This document shows, piece by piece, positions 44,065 through 53,310 of a stretch of DNA of 64,000 nucleotides. Both the position numbers and the translations under genes were made by a program. Position 1 is the stretch's first letter. Every line of letters begins with the position of its first letter. Source of the DNA: Paenibacillus agricola (lineage in GTDB: Bacteria > Bacillota > Bacilli > Paenibacillales > NBRC-103111); assembly GCF_011440305.1 (NCBI RefSeq), contig NZ_JAAOIW010000006.1:348814-412813 (forward strand), in the 5' to 3' direction. The notes under the pieces are model-generated. The model did not search any database. It saw only the letters and a program-made list of their open reading frames with translations, and was not told where the DNA came from.

Positions 44065-44071
44065 GTTCCTC

Positions 44072-45856
44072 CTACGGCTTGAACCAGATGTTTTTGAACT
44101 GCACCCAATCCAGCGAGTCCAGTGTAATTCCTTTTACAGAGGCATGGAAGGCTGTTTTCAGCCGTTTAAAATAGAGCAGCTGCAGCACATGCTCATCGTG
44201 CAGGCGGCGCTCGATGCTGTGCAGCAGACCCGCCCGCCCATCCCGCTGCGGCTCCCGGAGGGCTGCGGCGATGAACTGCTCCACGGCCGCTTTGCAGGCC
44301 GGCTCTAAGTGATGCTGCATGCTCTTGTACAGGTCGATCAGCCGAAGCTCGGCATCGTTGTCGAGCATGATCGAGAACAAAAGCAGGTCCGCCTGCAGGC
44401 GCCGCTCGCCCTTGAACTCCTCGACGGGCAGTAGCTGCACCTCGATGGCAAGGCCCGCTTCTCGCAGCAACGTCTGCACCAATAGCGCATCCCGCTCGTA
44501 ATGGGGAATCGTGCAGAGCACAATGCGCTCCCCGGCATAGCCGGATTGCTTGATGCGTGCACGCAGGTGCGAAAGCTCCTTCTCCGGCGGATGGATGGGC
44601 GCATGGCGAATAAAGCTGTCGGCCGCATAGACGGCATCTCCATCAATCAGCTTCAGCAGCCGCGCTTGGTCGAAAGCCTCGTATACCGCCTCGCGAATGG
44701 CAGGGTCCTTCAGCGGCCCCTGCTTGAGCAAATTAAAAGTAATAAATTTGCAGGTAGTGCCCTGCTGCTGGACCTGCTTGTACTCGCTTTGCGCAGCATC
44801 GGGCATTTGGTAATTATGGATAATCTGAAAGCTCTCGAGCGTCCGGAAACGCTCCTTTTGCTGCCCTTGCAGGTTGGGCACATGCCATAGCTCAACACGG
44901 TCGAGGTGGGCTCTTCCCTGAAAGTAGGCGGGAAAAGCATCCAGTATCGACATGGAGGTATCGTGCAGCGTTAATTTGAACGGCCCCGTACCGATAGGTG
45001 TGAGCGAGAAGGCAGTTTCTCCCTGATGATAAGCATCAACGGGAATAATGGAGGCGCGGTTGGTGCTCATAAATTGCGGAAACAGCTCGTTAGGCTCGTT
45101 GAGATAAACCGTTAAGGTCAAAGGGTCGCTGATTTCGACGCGCGCTATTTGCCCGATAACCCAGCGATATAAGGAACGTGCAGAGGATTGCTGCAGTCGC
45201 TGCAGCGTGTAATGAATATCCTCAGCTGCCAGCTCTTTGCCATGATGGAATAAGACGCCCTTGCGCAGATAGAAGGTCCAAGCCGTTCTTGTTATATCGG
45301 TCTCCCAGGCGTGGGCGAGATGGGGCTCCACCGTTTGTGTAAGCCGGTTATAGCTAACCAGGCTATCGAACAATTGGTTGACCAAATGCGCCTCGGCCGA
45401 AAAGTTCGTAAAAGCCGGATCCAGCGTCTGGATCGGCTGGGTTATAGGAAACCGCAGCGTGTCGAACCGCTTGCTGTTACGCAGCTCGCTGCTGTAGCCA
45501 AAATAGCCGCTCAGCCAGCTATGGAAATGCTCCTTCAGTGAGTCGGGGATGGAGGATATATTCATCTGCTCTAAAGCGCCGCGAAGGTCTTTGCGTTCGA
45601 CAAGCTCCTTGGCCAGCAGCAGTAAAATATCCTCTTTGGGTGTAAGGAACAGCAGCGAGGAACGGTTGCCGCGCCCTTTTTTGGGGCTCCAACGAAGCCA
45701 GCCCTGCATGTCCATCTTTTGCATAATCATCGTTACATTGCGGTGCGTACAATCCAGGATTGCCGCGATTTCATCCAACATGACCTCATATTCCTGCCCG
45801 TCACCCACATGCGGCAGTTTTTCGCGTAATCGGATATAATGGCTAGCCAGCTTCAT
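44072..45856 (-). CDS. SgrR-family transcriptional regulator with solute-binding domain
   Basis: 594 residues. An N-terminal SgrR-type winged HTH (about 1-110, MKLASHYIRL, EVMLDEIAAILDCTHRNVT) is joined to a family-5 ABC solute-binding-like domain (about 150-590, IQTLDPAFTNFSAEAHLVNQLFDSLV, WTFYLRKGVLFHHGKELAA). Such proteins sense a small molecule in the cytoplasm and regulate nearby genes. GGCGGAGG precedes the ATG. The gene downstream, a secreted TIM-barrel-like protein, shares its transcript. The inducer is unknown. Confidence 0.88.
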   Translation of the reverse strand: MKLASHYIRLREKLPHVGDGQEYEVMLDEIAAILDCTHRNVTMIMQKMDMQGWLRWSPKKGRGNRSSLLFLTPKEDILLLLAKELVERKDLRGALEQMNISSIPDSLKEHFHSWLSGYFGYSSELRNSKRFDTLRFPITQPIQTLDPAFTNFSAEAHLVNQLFDSLVSYNRLTQTVEPHLAHAWETDITRTAWTFYLRKGVLFHHGKELAAEDIHYTLQRLQQSSARSLYRWVIGQIARVEISDPLTLTVYLNEPNELFPQFMSTNRASIIPVDAYHQGETAFSLTPIGTGPFKLTLHDTSMSILDAFPAYFQGRAHLDRVELWHVPNLQGQQKERFRTLESFQIIHNYQMPDAAQSEYKQVQQQGTTCKFITFNLLKQGPLKDPAIREAVYEAFDQARLLKLIDGDAVYAADSFIRHAPIHPPEKELSHLRARIKQSGYAGERIVLCTIPHYERDALLVQTLLREAGLAIEVQLLPVEEFKGERRLQADLLLFSIMLDNDAELRLIDLYKSMQHHLEPACKAAVEQFIAAALREPQRDGRAGLLHSIERRLHDEHVLQLLYFKRLKTAFHASVKGITLDSLDWVQFKNIWFKP

Positions 45857-45975
45857 GACGTACCTCCGCCTCCAACTTCACTTCGTATAGGGCTCCAAGT
45901 CTGTTTATCCTTTGGTAAGTGATGTGAATTTGAGTTAGTTCTTTCTCCTTTAAGTGTAAACGAAATCCCGTTAGA

Positions 45976-46023
45976 AAAACAGGAAATTAATTATGGAGAA
46001 GTTGCTCTTTTTATTCCTGTTTT
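45976..46023. repeat. 10-bp inverted repeat between the SgrR gene and the 46075 gene
   Basis: AAAACAGGAA (45976-45985) recurs as TTCCTGTTTT (46014-46023), 28 bp apart, in a 218-bp divergent intergenic region. It could be an operator pair or a weak hairpin. Confidence 0.4.
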
Positions 46024-46074
46024 AATGTCTACAATAAAGAGGTACCTGAATATAACATTAATGGAGGGATATAC

Positions 46075-46509
46075 ATGAGTAAAAGCATGAGAACTGCCGA
46101 GGGGTTTACTTTACACATGCAGTGGATTGAGCAATTTGTTAGGGAGGCGGAGCAGGCGATTGAGCAAGAGCACATAAAAACGACAGCGCAAACGGTGCTT
46201 TTTTATGCCGGAATGCATGTGCAATTAGAAAAACAATCCGCTTTGCAAACCGGGCAGCCGCTTGTTAGAGGCAGAGACGAAACCCGTGATTGGCTACTGG
46301 CACCAGAGGAGGAGATCGTCAATGAGGCAATGAAGCTGGTTCCTTCATCAATTCATCGGTTGCTTCAGCTATCGCTGAGGGCGGTAATGGAAGAGGGAGA
46401 GAGCTGCTTGTCAGATGGCGAATGCTCTTATGTCCATACTTATGCGGGTGTATATATAACACGTGTCAAAGAGCAGGCAGGACAGCTTGCTACACATTGG
46501 CTGCATTAG
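46075..46509 (+). CDS. Hypothetical protein, 144 residues
   Basis: A soluble, mostly helical protein with an acidic N-terminal half (FVREAEQAIEQEH) and no recognised motif. TGGAGGG precedes the ATG. It lies 46 bp before the DUF4173 gene on the same strand, probably in one operon. I do not recognise the family. Confidence 0.65.
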   Translation: MSKSMRTAEGFTLHMQWIEQFVREAEQAIEQEHIKTTAQTVLFYAGMHVQLEKQSALQTGQPLVRGRDETRDWLLAPEEEIVNEAMKLVPSSIHRLLQLSLRAVMEEGESCLSDGECSYVHTYAGVYITRVKEQAGQLATHWLH

Positions 46510-46555
46510 AAGTGAATTGATTGTCACTAAAATATAGGGTCGGAGGTACGGATAT

Positions 46556-48172
46556 ATGCTGATGGATGCCTCAATAGGCAAGAAACAAGCAGGAGTGCTA
46601 ATCGGGGCTTTTTTGTGTGGATGCCTGCATCACTTGTTATTTTATAATCATGCTTGGGGTCTATCTTTCCCGATTTTTATGATCGTATTTTATGTATTTT
46701 TTTACTGGTCGGTCAAAGAGCAGGTGGAGATTCGTTTTAATGCTCCAATGATGCTGCTCATACCCATTGTACTGCTGTCGTTGACTTATGTGACGTTTGC
46801 GAATGAGACATTTAGCGTATTAAATGCGCTCGCGATTCCCTGCTTGGTTCTTGTGCATACGATCTGGACGATGAGAAAGCCAGCGATTCGGTGGTATGAT
46901 GGAAGTATGGTGCTTGCCATCCTGGAGCAAATTTTTGTACATACGATGCGCCATGTGCCTACACCTGTAATAGCCATTTATCGGGGGATTTCACAAAAAA
47001 TGAAGGTGGATCGTTCGAAGCAGGTATGGAAGGTACTCGCGGGAATCGTGATTTCCTTACCAATCGTGCTTGTTGTAGGTGCGCTGCTTGCTTCGGCGGA
47101 TACGATGTTTGACCGATTGCTCTCACAGCTTCCTCGGCTGCTTGGTGATTTAAATATGGGCGAGTCCATCTTCAGGGCCATTTGGATTATTTTTATGGCA
47201 TCGGCAATTTTTGCTTATGTGTGGGGCTTGCTATTTCCTTTGGTACGAAAAGTGCGAAATGCGCAAGATCCAATTGCCCATTGGGAGCTAGAAGGCCAGC
47301 CAACTAGTCATACAGGTAGTGGATTGCCGCTAGAGCCAGCTTTTGAGGCGCCTGCTGCCCCCGATCCTCTAACCTCTCCAGCCCCTTACGCACCTAAGAA
47401 AATCAGGATGGATGCTACCGTAATAACGACGTTTTTATTGATACTAAATGCGGTTTATGTGCTGTTTGCTTTTATCCAGTTTTCTTATTTTTTCGGCGGG
47501 GGCCTTGCTTCGCTGCCCGATGAGATGACTTATGCCGACTATGCGCGCCGTGGCTTTGCGGAGCTTGTCGTCGTCACAGTGATCAATTTTACGGTGCTCA
47601 TGGCCACGCTGCATGGGACAGACCGCAGCTCACGTTTAATGGACCGCTTCCTGCGTGTGCTGCTGGCGGTGTTGATTGGCTGCACGGGCGTCATGCTGTG
47701 CTCGGCATTTATGCGGATGGCCATGTATGAGAGGGCGTACGGCTTCTCGGAAACCCGTTTGCTCGTGGATGTGTTTATTGTATTCCTGTCTGTGTTGTTC
47801 GTGATTGCCTTGGTGAAGCTGTGGAATGACAGCCTGAAGCTGATGAAGCCTTATGCCATTATTGCCATTGTCGCTTATGTGATCGTCAATTATATGCAGG
47901 TCGAGGGTATTGTGGCTTCCAATAATGTGAAGCGCTTTGAAACTACAGGCAGTATAGATACCGATTACTTAGGTTCGCTGAGCTTTGATGCGGTACCCTA
48001 TTTGATTGAGCTCAAGCTCAACCATCCTGAATTGGATGGGGCGGACAAAGCGCTGCAAAGGATGAAAAGACGCCTCCCCCTTCCAGGAGAGACGTCATGG
48101 GTTTCATTCAATTTATCGGAATGGCGAGCGGCTAGAGCGCTGCAAAATATTCCTTTAACAGAGGAACGATAA
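46556..48172 (+). CDS. DUF4173 family polytopic membrane protein
   Basis: 538 residues with about twelve membrane segments. A loop rich in Pro and Ala (about 250-285) separates two membrane halves. The pattern of ASADTMFDRLLSQLP and later YADYARRGFAELVVVTVINF fits DUF4153/DUF4173 proteins, whose function is not established. GGAGG lies 9 bases before the ATG. The end converges with the HAD gene, leaving 6 bp. Confidence 0.85.
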   Translation: MLMDASIGKKQAGVLIGAFLCGCLHHLLFYNHAWGLSFPIFMIVFYVFFYWSVKEQVEIRFNAPMMLLIPIVLLSLTYVTFANETFSVLNALAIPCLVLVHTIWTMRKPAIRWYDGSMVLAILEQIFVHTMRHVPTPVIAIYRGISQKMKVDRSKQVWKVLAGIVISLPIVLVVGALLASADTMFDRLLSQLPRLLGDLNMGESIFRAIWIIFMASAIFAYVWGLLFPLVRKVRNAQDPIAHWELEGQPTSHTGSGLPLEPAFEAPAAPDPLTSPAPYAPKKIRMDATVITTFLLILNAVYVLFAFIQFSYFFGGGLASLPDEMTYADYARRGFAELVVVTVINFTVLMATLHGTDRSSRLMDRFLRVLLAVLIGCTGVMLCSAFMRMAMYERAYGFSETRLLVDVFIVFLSVLFVIALVKLWNDSLKLMKPYAIIAIVAYVIVNYMQVEGIVASNNVKRFETTGSIDTDYLGSLSFDAVPYLIELKLNHPELDGADKALQRMKRRLPLPGETSWVSFNLSEWRAARALQNIPLTEER

Positions 48173-48178
48173 TATCCG

Positions 48179-48928
48179 TCATTCGCCGGATGCTAGGGGG
48201 CCCGTATAGCTGTGGATCGCTGCTGGAACTTCACTTAGCGAGCCTAGCGTGAAAAAAGCCCCTTGTGGCTCAACATCGATGGCTACATTGTTATAGGCCC
48301 ATTCCTGGACAGCAGGCATGAAAATCGCATGAATGCCTGTTCGCAGAGCGGGAATCACATCGGTGCGAAGCGAGTTGCCGATCATCCAGGTGGTTTTGCG
48401 GTTAAAGTGATGCTGGGTAATTAAGCTCTCCATAAACTCAGTTGTTTTATGCTGGGTAACATGGATATTGTGGCCGAAGAACCGTTCAAGGTTCGCTTCG
48501 GTTATTTTGCGCATCTGGATTAGTCTGTCGCCTCCGGTATATAGATGAAGCTCGTGCCCATCCGCTTCCAGCTGGGTCAAGGTTTCTTCCATAAAAGGAT
48601 AAGGCTCCACGCTATGGCCGTACACGGTTCTGCCGATTTCAATTAAGCGGGCTGTCTCTTCAGAGACCTTGGGCCGCCCTGTAAGATCGGAAAAATAATC
48701 ATACGTATCCACGAAGGATTCGGGAAAATGATTCGGGTCGAAGCCATGCTGCATCACGCGACCAAGATCGATTTCTGCTTGCTTTTTCTTGATTTCTTCC
48801 ACGGGAATTGGATAGGTATGAAAATACATTTCCATTAAATCGACAAACTGCTCCACGACCAGATCAAAATATTTGTTGCAATGAATTAGTGTATCGTCCA
48901 AGTCAAATAATATCGTTTGCTTTACCAT
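48179..48928 (-). CDS. HAD-superfamily hydrolase
   Basis: 249 residues. Motif I is FDLDDTLIH, motif II falls in LYTGGD, and motif III/IV in GNSLRTDVIPALRTG. The cap is of the helical C1 type. It is likely a small-molecule phosphatase acting in the cytoplasm; the substrate is unknown. GGAGC precedes the ATG. Confidence 0.88.
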   Translation of the reverse strand: MVKQTILFDLDDTLIHCNKYFDLVVEQFVDLMEMYFHTYPIPVEEIKKKQAEIDLGRVMQHGFDPNHFPESFVDTYDYFSDLTGRPKVSEETARLIEIGRTVYGHSVEPYPFMEETLTQLEADGHELHLYTGGDRLIQMRKITEANLERFFGHNIHVTQHKTTEFMESLITQHHFNRKTTWMIGNSLRTDVIPALRTGIHAIFMPAVQEWAYNNVAIDVEPQGAFFTLGSLSEVPAAIHSYTGPLASGE

Positions 48929-49043
48929 ATGGGTTGCTCCGTCATTTTTTTCACCAATTATATCATGGCGTAACTAAAAATCCTATCCTCTACCTACCCA
49001 CTCCATCTATTGCCTATCCTAACTAGCTGCCTGCTGCTTTTTT

Positions 49044-49925
49044 TTATGGTAAAAAAGGCTGTGGATCTGTGCTTTTTCCATGCTGAACCACCTCGTAATG
49101 CAAATGTGGCCCCGTGCTACGCCCGGATGTGCCGAGCTTGCCGATGGATTGCCCGCACTCTACATGTTCTCCCAACTGGACCAGCACGCTGTTTAAATGC
49201 ATATACCAAGTTCGCAGCCCGTCCGCATGCTCCAGTATAACGTGGTGGCCGTGGAAGGGATCGAAAGCTACAGTTACGACAGTACCCGTTCCTGTAGCCA
49301 TTACGGGATCATCCATAGCTCCGGCGATGTCTATACCCCGATGAAAGCTGGACTGATTGGTAAAAGGATCCTTGCGATAGCCAAAAGGTGAGGTTACAAC
49401 GCGAGAGCGGGTCGGCCAAATATTGGGAATCCTTTTAAACCGTTCACGCTCCAACAAGATCGTTAGTTTCGATTGCTGCCACTTGGCCTGTAGCTTATCA
49501 AGCTCTTGCCCAACGGATGTATAGGAGGCCAAAGCTGAGCTTGTCAGCAATTCGAGCTGCTGAGCCGTAACGGGAAGGCTTGAGTACTCCCTGTCAGCAG
49601 TCTGCGCAGGCGCAGATACGGGTTTGTCGGGTTGCGGGGCTTGGCTTGGTGGAAGAAGCTGCGTAAGCTCTTGCTCCAGCGTTTTCATTTCTTCAACCTT
49701 GCTGCGAACCTCTTCCGCTTGGCGAGAAAGCTGGATAATTTCGTTTTGGAGCTGCTGAATCATACTATTTTTGGTGGCAAGATCCTGCTGTAGCCGAATG
49801 GCTTGGTCAGATAACTGGGCTTCAGCCGATTGGCTTGCTGTTATGGCTTGGTAATGGTTGATGTACAGAAAAGACGCAGTCCCGCTTAACATCAGCAGGC
49901 TGAGAACCATCCATTGGAATCTCAT
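49044..49925 (-). CDS. M23-family peptidase with coiled-coil region (cell-wall or spore endopeptidase)
   Basis: 293 residues. An N-terminal membrane segment (about 5-24) is followed by a coiled coil (about 32-92), a Pro-rich linker, and a C-terminal M23/LytM domain. The zinc residues appear in FHRGIDIA and in HLHYE, and the active-site His in HGHHVILEHADGL is also present. It cleaves peptide cross-links of peptidoglycan or acts through EnvC-like activation. AAAGGAG precedes the ATG. The protein is exported; whether it serves division or sporulation cannot be told. Confidence 0.9.
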   Translation of the reverse strand: MRFQWMVLSLLMLSGTASFLYINHYQAITASQSAEAQLSDQAIRLQQDLATKNSMIQQLQNEIIQLSRQAEEVRSKVEEMKTLEQELTQLLPPSQAPQPDKPVSAPAQTADREYSSLPVTAQQLELLTSSALASYTSVGQELDKLQAKWQQSKLTILLERERFKRIPNIWPTRSRVVTSPFGYRKDPFTNQSSFHRGIDIAGAMDDPVMATGTGTVVTVAFDPFHGHHVILEHADGLRTWYMHLNSVLVQLGEHVECGQSIGKLGTSGRSTGPHLHYEVVQHGKSTDPQPFLP

Positions 49926-50003
49926 AAGAACTCCTTTCGGTATGTAACGGATGCCAAAGGCATATATTCGAGATAAGCACGCTTATGATCAGGAGGGACC
50001 CCC

Positions 50004-50384
50004 ATGTCACTGAAAATAATCAGCACGAATTTACTGCACCGCCTCGCTGTGCATTTGCAATCGGAAGTGGCCATTCAAGCGGAAGGCTTCGCTAGTGAAC
50101 CGGGCCTGCTCCAGCATGTTGGTAAACGGTTTATCAAAGTGAGCGAGCAATATTTTGTGCCATCAACACTACAGGAAATCGTTCTTTTAGGCACTAGTAT
50201 AAATGTCAGTACGGTACCGATTCAGCTGCGTACTATATATATGGGAGGCTTTCCTGCATTGCTGGTGCGAACGGGCAGCGACTATATTGAGGTTATCGTT
50301 TCTCGTGTTGACGAAGAGGAGGAGCTGCGAGTGCTAATTCCGCTCGGTCAAGTCATTAGTATCGAGAAAACCAACGAATCCTAG
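50004..50384 (+). CDS. Hypothetical protein, 126 residues
   Basis: A soluble, beta-rich protein without a signal peptide (VSTVPIQLRTIYMGGFPALLVRTGSDYIEVIV). I do not recognise the family. AGGAGGG precedes the ATG. It is divergent from the M23 gene and converges on the gerB-type gene; the two stop codons are 82 bp apart. Confidence 0.6.
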   Translation: MSLKIISTNLLHRLAVHLQSEVAIQAEGFASEPGLLQHVGKRFIKVSEQYFVPSTLQEIVLLGTSINVSTVPIQLRTIYMGGFPALLVRTGSDYIEVIVSRVDEEEELRVLIPLGQVISIEKTNES

Positions 50385-50466
50385 TTAACCGCCCATGCAG
50401 GTGCGGCGCAAAGCGAACTTTGCTTAATAATTTGACTAACCAACGGTTACAATGCTCCTGGTTTGT

Positions 50467-51864
50467 CTATTTGGTTGGCTTTTGTGTGCGGTTATAATTT
50501 TTGAGCGTGATCGTATGCATTTCCATATAGGTAGTTACGACCAGCAGGATGGTGCATATTCCATAAGTAATGCCGCAGGCCAAGCCTAAGCTCGCCCAGT
50601 GGCGGCTCTTCCAGAGCCCGATAACCAATGCAGCGAGGGATAGAGCTACCAAGGAATGTGTCCAATGCCCCCAGCCTTCATAGGTGAGCTTGTGACGTCT
50701 CGAAGCTTTGGAACTGCCAGCTTTATTAGCTTGATCATTAGACTTGTCATCTGGGCCTTTGCCAGTTTCCTGTTGCTGTTGTTGAATGGGGTAACGGAGG
50801 GAAAACAGCGCAAGCAGCAAAAAAAGTACCGGCTGGTAGCAAAGCATAATGATGGGTGAGCTGAAGTTACCGAAGCTGAATACCTCTGACGTGCTCTTAA
50901 ATGCGAGCGGGGTCGTCATGAGCAGGAGCAAGACAATCGGTGTATTGATCGTATCGTAATCCCTCTGCTTGATTAAGCTGGCAAACCCGGTCAGAAAAGC
51001 CAAATAGATCAGGATTACCTCACAAGCTGTAACTGGGAACCAGATGCTTAAGATCACCAAATCGACTCGATCCAAAAAGTCCGTAATATGAATTTGCTGG
51101 ATCAAACTATAATTGGGATAAACCAGATTGCCAGGGATTGTTGGCCCTAGTACAAAAACTTCAAGCAGTAGGAATAAGCCTAGCATGAAGGAGGCGAGAA
51201 AAGCTCCATGGCGCATAGCGGAGCGGACATGCTGGGATCCCCATAGTGTGTGGAGGAAAGCTCCCATTATAAAAATATCCCCGTACCAGCCCATACTTAA
51301 GATGTTAGACGAGAGGAAGTAGCTCCACTGCCCCGCCAGTACAGGCTGGACTAGATGTAGGTCCATTTCATTAGACAAGGCAAGCGGCAAGAACAAAATC
51401 ATCAGCACAAAATAAGGGAAGAACAAATCATTCACTCTTGCCAATACCTCAACACTTGTTTTTCCATAAACCAGAAGCAGCAAAATCAATAGCAGCAGGA
51501 TCATTTCATCCGGTGTGCTCGGCAACAGTGTAATTCCGATGAATTTACTAAAGGAAGAGATATCTCTTACTAGAATAAGCCACAGGTGAAAGAGTAGCAC
51601 CAGATTGACGATGGTGCCAATAAGGGTGCCGAATACAATTTTGGTAATTTCAAATATATGTTTACCCGGAAATCGCATTACCAGCATACTGAATATATAG
51701 GCAATTCCAAGTGTATATAACATCGGTAGCATATATGCCGTCCACGCATCCATACGATTAACCCGGATTAAAACCTGCTGGATACTGACAATCCCCCCGC
51801 CTGTTAGCAGTGAAGCGGTCAGCCAAGCGAATTGGCGGTGGTTGATGATTTGTTTCTGATCCAT
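50467..51864 (-). CDS. Spore germination protein, GerAB/GerB family, with C-terminal extension
   Basis: 465 residues with ten membrane segments in the amino-acid/polyamine-transporter-like fold of GerB proteins, which bind the germinant in the spore inner membrane. Typical members have about 365 residues. Here a polar linker rich in Gln, Asp, Ser and Lys (about 365-400) and two more hydrophobic segments follow. The start MDQKQIINHRQFAWL fits the family. It is the last gene of the ger operon. Confidence 0.9.
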   Translation of the reverse strand: MDQKQIINHRQFAWLTASLLTGGGIVSIQQVLIRVNRMDAWTAYMLPMLYTLGIAYIFSMLVMRFPGKHIFEITKIVFGTLIGTIVNLVLLFHLWLILVRDISSFSKFIGITLLPSTPDEMILLLLILLLLVYGKTSVEVLARVNDLFFPYFVLMILFLPLALSNEMDLHLVQPVLAGQWSYFLSSNILSMGWYGDIFIMGAFLHTLWGSQHVRSAMRHGAFLASFMLGLFLLLEVFVLGPTIPGNLVYPNYSLIQQIHITDFLDRVDLVILSIWFPVTACEVILIYLAFLTGFASLIKQRDYDTINTPIVLLLLMTTPLAFKSTSEVFSFGNFSSPIIMLCYQPVLFLLLALFSLRYPIQQQQQETGKGPDDKSNDQANKAGSSKASRRHKLTYEGWGHWTHSLVALSLAALVIGLWKSRHWASLGLACGITYGICTILLVVTTYMEMHTITLKNYNRTQKPTK

Positions 51865-51907
51865 GCCCTCACCTGTCTTCTATGGGATCTAGTTAACCTG
51901 TTATTGC

Positions 51908-52138
51908 TCAACGATTGAGGTAATTGAAGGCCCATGGTGATACTTTATTGATAAAGAACTGGGTCGGCATAGGAACCTTGATATGCAGAATAATACAGAT
52001 GTAGAGGGCTAGGGATAACGAGTAAGCGATTCGGTACATCCATCTGATCGACGGTGGCTGCTTGCCGAGCTTTTTCCAATAACGCAAGCAATTAAGTACA
52101 AGCAACAGAAAAATAATCGTGAGGTAGCTGATACTCAT
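51908..52138 (-). CDS. Small two-segment membrane protein, GerD-subunit-like
   Basis: 76 residues with two membrane segments (about 3-17 and 35-53). Its start overlaps the end of the GerC gene by 4 bp and it lies before the GerB gene. Small proteins of this size and topology (D subunits) are known in some ger operons of Bacillus and change the sensitivity of the receptor. Sequence alone cannot prove the link; the operon position is the main evidence. Confidence 0.7.
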   Translation of the reverse strand: MSISYLTIIFLLLVLNCLRYWKKLGKQPPSIRWMYRIAYSLSLALYICIILHIKVPMPTQFFINKVSPWAFNYLNR

Positions 52139-53310
52139 TTTGGGGCATGCTCCTTTGTAATATTGTCATAAATAAGCCCTGTATCGGTTAACTGGCTTTC
52201 AACCTGGATGTCGAGCTTGGCATCTTTAAGCCCCTCGGGCCAGTTTTTTTCGAATTGGCTGGCCCATTGCTCCGGATAAGCCCTCCATAAGGTTGAACCA
52301 AGTTGGGTGGAGTCCACATTGTGCTGAATGGAGCTGTCAATCGTTTTCTGGATTGTATTTTTGGCATATTCCGAGATAGCGGCCTCTACCTTGAGAACAT
52401 TGTCGGTTTGGCTCAAATCATATTTGGTTTTATCCTCCATCATGGTAGCTGTCAATTGTATATTTATATTAAAATGCACCTGCTGGTCGATGAGTGTTGT
52501 TCGAATGTTCGTTGACGAACTATAAATCCGCACACTCATTTTACTTCCATCCTCAGCTTGGACGGTGATCATATTGATAATCATTTTTTGCCCATGTAAT
52601 AAGGAAAGCCCAATCGCTTCATCATTTTCCAAGCTGCCTATCATCTTGTCATTTCGAAATTGGGCGTAGCCTTTAAACTCAACCTCTTTGGAGGGCTTTT
52701 CACTTTTCTCGGACTCTTTAACCGCCATATAGACGGCGACAGGATCAGCACCTGGCAAGCTTAAGGCAACGCCAAAATCTTTAAAGTTGATATCAATCAC
52801 GCCTCTGGCTTTAACTAGCTCCCGGACGGCCTCCGAGGGGAAGCGTTCAAACCTCGGTGTTGACATCAGCATGTCGGACGCTTTTCCCTTGGCGACAATT
52901 AAGTAAGTAGTCATCCGATTCTCCGGGCTGCGCGGAGTGGAATCATATAAGTCCTGAAGGCCTCTTTTGGCTAGGGCTTCTCCTACGATAATGGTTCGGC
53001 GATGAGCCAGAAACATTCGTCTTGACATCCGCTTTTGCAATTGATTCAGGCATTCCCGGTACGTTTCGCCTACCTCGGAATCAACATAATAGCTTTTATC
53101 GCCGCTCGTTCCGCCGCCACCGCCGGAAGCACCCCCCATTTGTCCAGGCAAGGGAACCATGACGCTTATGCGATACTTCCCGTCATCTTCAAGGTCAATG
53201 CCCGAGGTTAAAATAAAGGCCATATCATTAATTTCCGTTCTGTCCCAACAGCCGGGCAGTATGAAGGCAGCAAGTAATATAAAGAGTAAAGCCGCGCTGC
53301 GCCGTATCAT
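52135..53310 (-). CDS. Spore germination lipoprotein, Ger(x)C family
   Basis: 391 residues. The lipobox LPGC puts the lipidated Cys at 21 (CWDRTEIND is the family mark). The body (LNQLQKRMSRRMFLAHRRTIIVGEALAKRGL) is typical of GerC. It carries a Gly-rich insert (about 60-69, GGASGGGGG) not common in the family. It is lipid-anchored in the spore inner membrane and forms the receptor with GerA and GerB. Its start overlaps the end of the GerA gene by 4 bp. Confidence 0.93.
   Translation of the reverse strand: MIRRSAALLFILLAAFILPGCWDRTEINDMAFILTSGIDLEDDGKYRISVMVPLPGQMGGASGGGGGTSGDKSYYVDSEVGETYRECLNQLQKRMSRRMFLAHRRTIIVGEALAKRGLQDLYDSTPRSPENRMTTYLIVAKGKASDMLMSTPRFERFPSEAVRELVKARGVIDINFKDFGVALSLPGADPVAVYMAVKESEKSEKPSKEVEFKGYAQFRNDKMIGSLENDEAIGLSLLHGQKMIINMITVQAEDGSKMSVRIYSSSTNIRTTLIDQQVHFNINIQLTATMMEDKTKYDLSQTDNVLKVEAAISEYAKNTIQKTIDSSIQHNVDSTQLGSTLWRAYPEQWASQFEKNWPEGLKDAKLDIQVESQLTDTGLIYDNITKEHAPK

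Noticed and set aside
44338..44890. Open frames on both strands inside the SgrR-type gene
   Set aside because: Composition shadows of a GC-rich part of the real gene, without start signals.
46002..46035. Promoter TTGCTC / TACAAT before the 46075 gene
   Set aside because: The spacing is 22 bp, too long for a sigma-A promoter.
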